Shown here in pieces: positions 4,871 to 8,076 of a DNA stretch of 8,076 nt; position 1 is the first letter of the stretch; every line of letters begins with the position of its first letter. Position numbers and translations under genes: made by a program. The DNA lies in the NCBI GenBank assembly GCA_020628265.1, contig JAHDFG010000094.1:1-8076 (forward strand). The letters run 5' to 3'. The notes under the pieces are model-generated. The model was given only the letters and a program-made list of their open reading frames with translations. It had not been told where the DNA came from and searched no databases. The DNA is from Pseudooctadecabacter sp. (lineage in GTDB: Bacteria > Pseudomonadota > Alphaproteobacteria > Rhodobacterales > Rhodobacteraceae).

Positions 4871-5668
4871 TCACACCGAGAACTTCGGCACGCCGAAATG
4901 GTAGCCCTGCAAACAGTCGATCCCGATGGAAATCAGAAAGTCGGCCTCCTTCTGGGATTCGACCCCTTCGGCGACGGCGAACATTTCAAACTGATGGGCC
5001 ACGGTCACAAGCGCCTCGGTCAGGACCTGATTGTCGGGGTCGTTATGAATGTTACGAATAAAGTGGCCGTCCACCTTTACCAGATCAAAGAAGAAATCCT
5101 TCAGATGGCGAAACGCCGTCATCCCCGCGCCAAAATCATCAAGGGCAAACGCCAGACCGTACGGCTGCATCTCTTCCATAAAGCGGATGACAACCTCAGG
5201 CAGCTTCATCGCGCTGTCTTCCGAAATTTCGAGGATCAGGCGATCAACTGCAAATTGGGAGCCGGCAAGCTCGTGATCAAGAACGCGTCGCCACGCGGCA
5301 TCCCCCAAGGAACGCGCGGAAACGTTCACGGACAACCGCAGGTTCGGATTCCGACGCAGCAGCTCAAACGCCAAGCGCAAGCTGGCCGCGTCTATGTCGC
5401 GTCCAAGGCTGTGTTCCTCAATCTCGCCCATGAACTGGGCGGCCGGAATGATCCGGCCCGTGGCGTCCATCACGCGGATCAGACACTCGTGAAATGCAAC
5501 CGGATACCCGTCTTGCGCGGCACGCACCGGCTGCAATGCCAAACGGCAATCCCCGGCGTTCAAAGCCTCCCGCACCATGGTCAGGACATCGCGGTCACGG
5601 ACGCTGACCGCATATTCCAGCGGGTCGCCCGGCGTTTGTTGATCCCATGCTGCAGCTTTGTTCGGCAC
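4871..5668 (-). CDS. Stand-alone EAL domain protein, putative c-di-GMP phosphodiesterase
   Basis: A 265-residue protein that is almost entirely one EAL domain (about residue 30 to the end), with no GGDEF, sensor or membrane segment visible. Counting from the GTG start, the EAL signature is degenerate, ECL (61-63). Yet the residues needed for metal and catalysis appear present: E61, N115 in SVNVSARS, E147 and E150 in LEISED, D177-D178 in DDFGAG, K198 in VKVD, E234 and E237 in AEGVES, Q254 in QGYHFG. Activity on cyclic di-GMP is therefore plausible, though loop 6 reads DDFGAGMTAF instead of the usual DDFGTGYSS. Start choice: GTG at 5668 has AAGGG eight bases upstream. TTG at 5674 would be only two bases from it, and the first ATG in frame (5578) lacks that support. 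It shares an intergenic region with tag, transcribed oppositely, and lies upstream of phbA in the same direction. Confidence 0.85.
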   Translation of the reverse strand: MPNKAAAWDQQTPGDPLEYAVSVRDRDVLTMVREALNAGDCRLALQPVRAAQDGYPVAFHECLIRVMDATGRIIPAAQFMGEIEEHSLGRDIDAASLRLAFELLRRNPNLRLSVNVSARSLGDAAWRRVLDHELAGSQFAVDRLILEISEDSAMKLPEVVIRFMEEMQPYGLAFALDDFGAGMTAFRHLKDFFFDLVKVDGHFIRNIHNDPDNQVLTEALVTVAHQFEMFAVAEGVESQKEADFLISIGIDCLQGYHFGVPKFSV

Positions 5669-5756
5669 GTCCAAGACCCTTGTTAAAGCCAGACCCTCGC
5701 ATGACCGTGTTTAAAGGCTGGTAAAGAACGGGCGTTTGCACTCAATTGTTCGTACT

Positions 5757-5762
5757 AAGGAG
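5757..5762 (+). promoter_or_regulatory. Ribosome binding site of tag
   Basis: AAGGAG lies six bases before ATG at 5769 and decides that start over an in-frame TTG at 5736. Confidence 0.7.
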
Positions 5763-5768
5763 AGCGCC

Positions 5769-6344
5769 ATGTCAGACCGCTGCGACTGGGCCGGACCAGA
5801 GAAAATTTACACCGATTACCACGACACCGAATGGGGCGTGCCCGAATGGGACAGCCGTGCCTTATGGGAAAAGCTGATCCTCGACGGGTTTCAGGCCGGC
5901 CTCAGCTGGATCACGATCCTCAAGAAACGGGAAAACTTTCGCGCGGCCTTTGACGGCTTTAACCCCGAAACCATCGCCACATGGGGCGAGGCCGAGGTCG
6001 CCCGCCTGCTGCAGAACGAAGGCATCATCCGCCACCGTGGCAAGATCGAGGCCACAATCACCAACGCCCAAGCCTACCTGAAAATCGACGACTTTTCGGC
6101 CTATTGCTGGGGATGGGTTGGCGGCAGCCCGATCCAGAACACCTTTGCAACGATGGCCGAGGTTCCCCCCGCAACCGACCTGTCCACCGCCTTCTCCAAA
6201 GACCTGAAGAAGCGCGGCTTCAAGTTCTGCGGCCCGACCATTGTCTATGCCTGGATGGAAGCCTGCGGTCTGGTCAACGACCATCTGACGGGATGTCCAC
6301 AGCACAGCATTTGCCGCGATCTGGGCCAGTCACCAACGGGTTAG
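5769..6344 (+). CDS. tag: DNA-3-methyladenine glycosylase I
   Basis: A 191-residue base-excision repair enzyme that removes 3-methyladenine from alkylated DNA. The whole length aligns with E. coli Tag as I recall it: RCDWAG...YHDTEWGVPEWDS, QAGLSWITILKKRENFR, GIIRHRGKIEATI.NA, KKRGFKFCGPTIVYAWMEACGLVNDH. The four zinc ligands of the family are present as C5, H18, H172 and C176. W47 in GLSW is the base-stacking tryptophan. The position of the E. coli base-recognition Glu38 is Asp39 here (LDGFQAGLSW), a conservative change. The start at 5769 follows AAGGAG. The gene is divergent from the EAL gene, and its last 15 bases overlap moaE on the other strand, so there is no room for a separate terminator. 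Confidence 0.95.
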   Translation: MSDRCDWAGPEKIYTDYHDTEWGVPEWDSRALWEKLILDGFQAGLSWITILKKRENFRAAFDGFNPETIATWGEAEVARLLQNEGIIRHRGKIEATITNAQAYLKIDDFSAYCWGWVGGSPIQNTFATMAEVPPATDLSTAFSKDLKKRGFKFCGPTIVYAWMEACGLVNDHLTGCPQHSICRDLGQSPTG

Positions 6345-6767
6345 CGCATCCTCGTCACTGTCTTTGGCAGCCACCCAATCGGCGCCGTCCTTGGTGACTT
6401 CCTTCTTCCAGAAGGGCGCGCGGGATTTCAGATAGTCCATCAGGAAATCCGCCGCCTCAAAGGCATCCTTGCGATGACGTGAGGCCGTGGCGACCATCAT
6501 AATCACCTCATTCGCGGCCAGCGCCCCGAACCGGTGAATGATCATGGCATCGGCCAAATCCCAACGCCCCATGGCATCGGCACGGATCGCGCCCAGCGCC
6601 TTTTCCGTCATGCCGGGATAATGCTCGATCTCCATTTCAGAAAGACCGCCAGAGACGTCCCGCACCAGCCCCGTAAAAGACATCACAGCCCCCGCGCCAG
6701 CCACGGACGCGGTAAAGGTGTTCAACTCCCCGCCGGGATCGAACGGCATGGCCTGAACACGGATCAT
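6330..6767 (-). CDS. moaE: Molybdopterin synthase catalytic (large) subunit
   Basis: The 145-residue MoaE subunit. With thiocarboxylated MoaD it inserts the dithiolene sulfurs into precursor Z (cPMP) to make molybdopterin. Diagnostic stretches are FTGLVRD (31-37), EHYPGM, HRFGAL, and the active-site block SRHRKDAF...DYLKSRAPFWKKE. K114 and K121 correspond to the conserved lysines 119 and 126 of E. coli MoaE, H98/R99 to its conserved His-Arg pair, and R36 to Arg39. Its ATG overlaps the moaD stop as ATGA (6764-6767), indicating translational coupling and equal production of the two subunits. The 3' end overlaps the tag gene by 15 bases on the opposite strand. Confidence 0.95.
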   Translation of the reverse strand: MIRVQAMPFDPGGELNTFTASVAGAGAVMSFTGLVRDVSGGLSEMEIEHYPGMTEKALGAIRADAMGRWDLADAMIIHRFGALAANEVIMMVATASRHRKDAFEAADFLMDYLKSRAPFWKKEVTKDGADWVAAKDSDEDALTRW

Positions 6768-7009
6768 CCGCCGGTCATCGGCGGAAAAAAGGCAACCTCC
6801 CGCACACCATCCAAAGGCGCATCGAAATCGGCCAGCTCCTGATCCAGCGCAACCCGCAACGCAGACGTGTCGGCAAAAGCCATCTCATAGCGCGCCTCAC
6901 GTGCGACCAGTTCGGCCACGAGGTCCTGCACCGTCGACGCCTGCGTCTCGACCTCTTCCATCGGCAGCCCGATCCGTTCTCGGACCCATGCAAAATACAT
7001 CACTTGCAT
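6764..7009 (-). CDS. moaD: Molybdopterin synthase sulfur carrier (small) subunit
   Basis: An 81-residue ubiquitin-like beta-grasp protein that carries sulfur as a C-terminal thiocarboxylate. It begins MQVMYFAWVRERIG, has the usual central 'TVQDLVAELV' helix, and ends VAFFPPMTGG with the obligatory terminal Gly-Gly. The frame is open further upstream (to 7138), but that lies in pgsA, and the family start is the ATG at 7009. This ATG shares one base with the pgsA stop codon (TGATG), and moaE starts at the moaD stop. The three genes therefore look like one translationally coupled unit. Confidence 0.95.
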   Translation of the reverse strand: MQVMYFAWVRERIGLPMEEVETQASTVQDLVAELVAREARYEMAFADTSALRVALDQELADFDAPLDGVREVAFFPPMTGG

Positions 7010-7671
7010 CACGTATCCTTCAGGTAAGGGACGGACTTCATCAGATAATCCGCGCCGGTGATGACCGTCAGCACCATCGCCGACCACAACAGGACAATCC
7101 CGACCCACCAAGAATAGATCATGCCGTTCAACTTCCAAAGGACGCCGCCCTCGTCAGGGATTTCGCGGGCCATGATCTGATCGAACGTTACCTGATCCAT
7201 GCCTTCGATGGACATGTTGAAATACGTCTCGAACGCGCCGGTGGAAAACAGAACAGCAATCGCGGTCATCTGTGCGGCGGTCTTCCACTTGGCCAGCTTC
7301 GTCACCTTCAATGTGCCCGCCGTATCCCCCAAAAACTCCCGCAGGCCGGACACAAAGGTCTCGCGGAACATGATCAGTGTCGCGGGCAGCAATATCCACG
7401 GATCCATGCCGGAAAAGCCACAGATCACCAACAGGGCAATCACCACCATGGCCTTGTCGGCAATCGGGTCCAGCATCGCGCCCAGCTTAGTCTCCTGCTT
7501 CCACGCACGCGCCAGATAGCCGTCGATCCAGTCCGTTGTCGCCGCCACCACAAACAGCACCAAGGCGAACCAATCCGCCCAAGGCCGCGCAAAGTAAAGA
7601 AACATGATCGCCACGCCAGGGGCCGCAAGCAAACGCAACAGCGTCAGGATATTCGGAACGTTTAAAGTCAT
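7009..7671 (-). CDS. pgsA: CDP-diacylglycerol-glycerol-3-phosphate 3-phosphatidyltransferase
   Basis: A 220-residue inner-membrane enzyme that makes phosphatidylglycerol phosphate from CDP-diacylglycerol and glycerol 3-phosphate. The CDP-alcohol phosphotransferase motif D-x2-DG-x2-AR-x8-G-x3-D-x3-D is complete: D47, D50-G51, A54-R55, G64, D68, D72. Hydrophobic segments lie at about 8-27, 33-46, 72-87, 90-103, 130-145 and 187-212. The start MTLNVPNILTLLRLLAAPG is the typical family N-terminus. No clear ribosome site precedes ATG at 7671. About 45 residues between roughly 145 and 190 are loop-like and less typical of short family members. It lies after uvrC and is fused by overlap to moaD. A phosphatidylglycerol role rather than another CDP-alcohol transferase is supported by the close match of the N-terminus and motif block. 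Confidence 0.93.
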   Translation of the reverse strand: MTLNVPNILTLLRLLAAPGVAIMFLYFARPWADWFALVLFVVAATTDWIDGYLARAWKQETKLGAMLDPIADKAMVVIALLVICGFSGMDPWILLPATLIMFRETFVSGLREFLGDTAGTLKVTKLAKWKTAAQMTAIAVLFSTGAFETYFNMSIEGMDQVTFDQIMAREIPDEGGVLWKLNGMIYSWWVGIVLLWSAMVLTVITGADYLMKSVPYLKDT

Positions 7672-7739
7672 GACACGTATCTAAATCGTTTCATCCTAGG
7701 GCACCACCACCCCGCTTCTTTGATGCACAAATACCTAAT

Positions 7740-7754
7740 CGCGCCGAAGGCGCG
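7740..7754. repeat. GC-rich GAA-loop hairpin between uvrC and pgsA
   Basis: CGCGCC (7740-7745), loop GAA, GGCGCG (7749-7754): a perfect six-base stem. It has the same three-base loop as the two repeats that follow it. On the minus strand it is the last of three hairpins after uvrC and is not followed by a T-run. Confidence 0.6.
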
Positions 7755-7758
7755 CCCC

Positions 7759-7820
7759 TCGGATTTCCGAAGGAAATTCGAAACCCAAAAACGGTCGGAT
7801 TTGCGAAGCAAATTCGAAAC
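7759..7820. repeat. Two 26-base palindromic repeats after uvrC
   Basis: Two 26-base units (7759-7784 and 7795-7820) are separated by ten bases and differ at only two positions. Each folds as a nine-base stem with a GAA loop: CGGATTTCC with GGAAATTCG (7760-7780), and CGGATTTGC with GCAAATTCG (7796-7816). The two differences (7767/7773 against 7803/7809) are partners in the stem, C-G swapped to G-C, so pairing is kept. Each unit ends in the same tail, TTCGAAAC. The second touches the uvrC stop codon (7820-7822). They resemble REP-type intergenic palindromes and may act as uvrC 3'-end structures. Confidence 0.75.
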
Positions 7821-8076
7821 TACCCCTCATGAAAATATCCATAGATCGTCTCGGCCATATTGTCCGAGATCCCGTCCACCGCCTTTAGATCCGCCAGCGC
7901 CGCCCGCGCCACAGCCTTGGCCGACCCGAAATGCTGCAACAAAGCCCGTTTCCGCGTAGCCCCGACGCCAGGCACATCGTCAAGCGGCGTGGCACCAATC
8001 GCCTTGGACCGTTTGGCGCGATGGGTGCCGATGGCGAAACGGTGGGCTTCGTCCCGCATCCGCTGGATGAAATACA
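7820..8076 (-). CDS. uvrC: Excinuclease ABC subunit C, C-terminal end (partial)
   Basis: The 3' end of uvrC, continuing beyond the right edge of the window. UvrC makes both incisions in nucleotide excision repair. The visible 85 or so residues start YFIQRMRDEAHRFAIGTHRAKR, the end of the RNase H-like nuclease domain that makes the 5' cut. They continue into the helix-hairpin-helix DNA-binding domain (LDDVPGVGATRKRALLQHFG, then LKAVDGISDNMAETIY), the usual C-terminus of the protein. It ends in TAG at 7820-7822. The reading frame is open to the window edge, so the gene is truncated only by the window. 148 bases holding three hairpins separate it from pgsA. Confidence 0.95.
   Translation of the reverse strand, partial: YFIQRMRDEAHRFAIGTHRAKRSKAIGATPLDDVPGVGATRKRALLQHFGSAKAVARAALADLKAVDGISDNMAETIYGYFHEG

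Noticed and set aside
4898..5686. A 262-codon open frame antisense to the EAL gene
   Set aside because: The EAL domain on the minus strand has all its motifs; the plus-strand product resembles no family.
6901..7665. A 254-codon open frame antisense to pgsA and moaD
   Set aside because: His/Arg/Gln-rich composition typical of antisense translation of a membrane protein gene; the sense strand carries pgsA.
7754..7769. UUCG tetraloop hairpins on the uvrC mRNA strand
   Set aside because: The stems pair in full only with a three-base UUC loop; using a UUCG tetraloop shifts the register and breaks the stem.
7759..7820. CRISPR array
   Set aside because: Only two 26-base units with a ten-base gap, each a full palindrome; no spacers of normal length and no cas genes.

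Overview
The window looks like the chromosome of an alphaproteobacterium of the Rhodobacterales (Roseobacter group). The basis is its moderately high GC, the gene-family sequences (DUF2007/TrmN6/DUF465 neighbourhood, GcvA-type LysR regulator, phbAB, and a uvrC-pgsA-moaD-moaE cluster) and the style of its small basic proteins. I did not identify a genus. Most of the content is housekeeping or central metabolism. I see no insertion sequence, prophage, CRISPR array, tRNA or rRNA, and no intergenic stretch longer than about 220 bases.

Layout. (1) Positions 1-1135, plus strand: the tail of a DUF2007 protein, overlapped by a TrmN6-like tRNA adenine methyltransferase, then a 55-residue DUF465 protein. 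(2) 1154-2104, minus: a GcvA-type LysR regulator, convergent with the DUF465 gene. (3) 2105-2700: a small-gene island on the plus strand with two very short basic proteins (32 and 35 residues). They share the pattern AHAxR...GLFxR. Around them lie dyad-rich regulatory DNA and two strong intrinsic terminators. (4) 2709-4697, minus: phbA then phbB, the two enzymes that make (R)-3-hydroxybutyryl-CoA for polyhydroxybutyrate; a hairpin and a likely internal promoter separate them. (5) 4871-5668, minus: a stand-alone EAL domain protein, a putative c-di-GMP phosphodiesterase. (6) 5769-6344, plus: tag, 3-methyladenine DNA glycosylase I, divergent from the EAL gene. (7) 6330-8076, minus: uvrC (C-terminal end only), pgsA, moaD, moaE. 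The last three are joined by 1-4 base overlaps, and the last 15 bases of moaE overlap the end of tag on the other strand.

How the genes fit together. phbA and phbB form a two-step pathway from acetyl-CoA. pgsA, moaD and moaE look translationally coupled although phospholipid synthesis and molybdopterin synthesis are unrelated. uvrC and tag are both DNA repair genes, but are not in one operon.

I found no convincing new multi-gene system. The points most worth a second look are the pair of tiny AHAxR/GLFxR proteins beside the LysR gene, the alternating GCGCAA/TTGCGC array in front of the second one, the run of three GAA-loop hairpins after uvrC with a compensatory base change, and the hairpin-promoter overlap between phbA and phbB.
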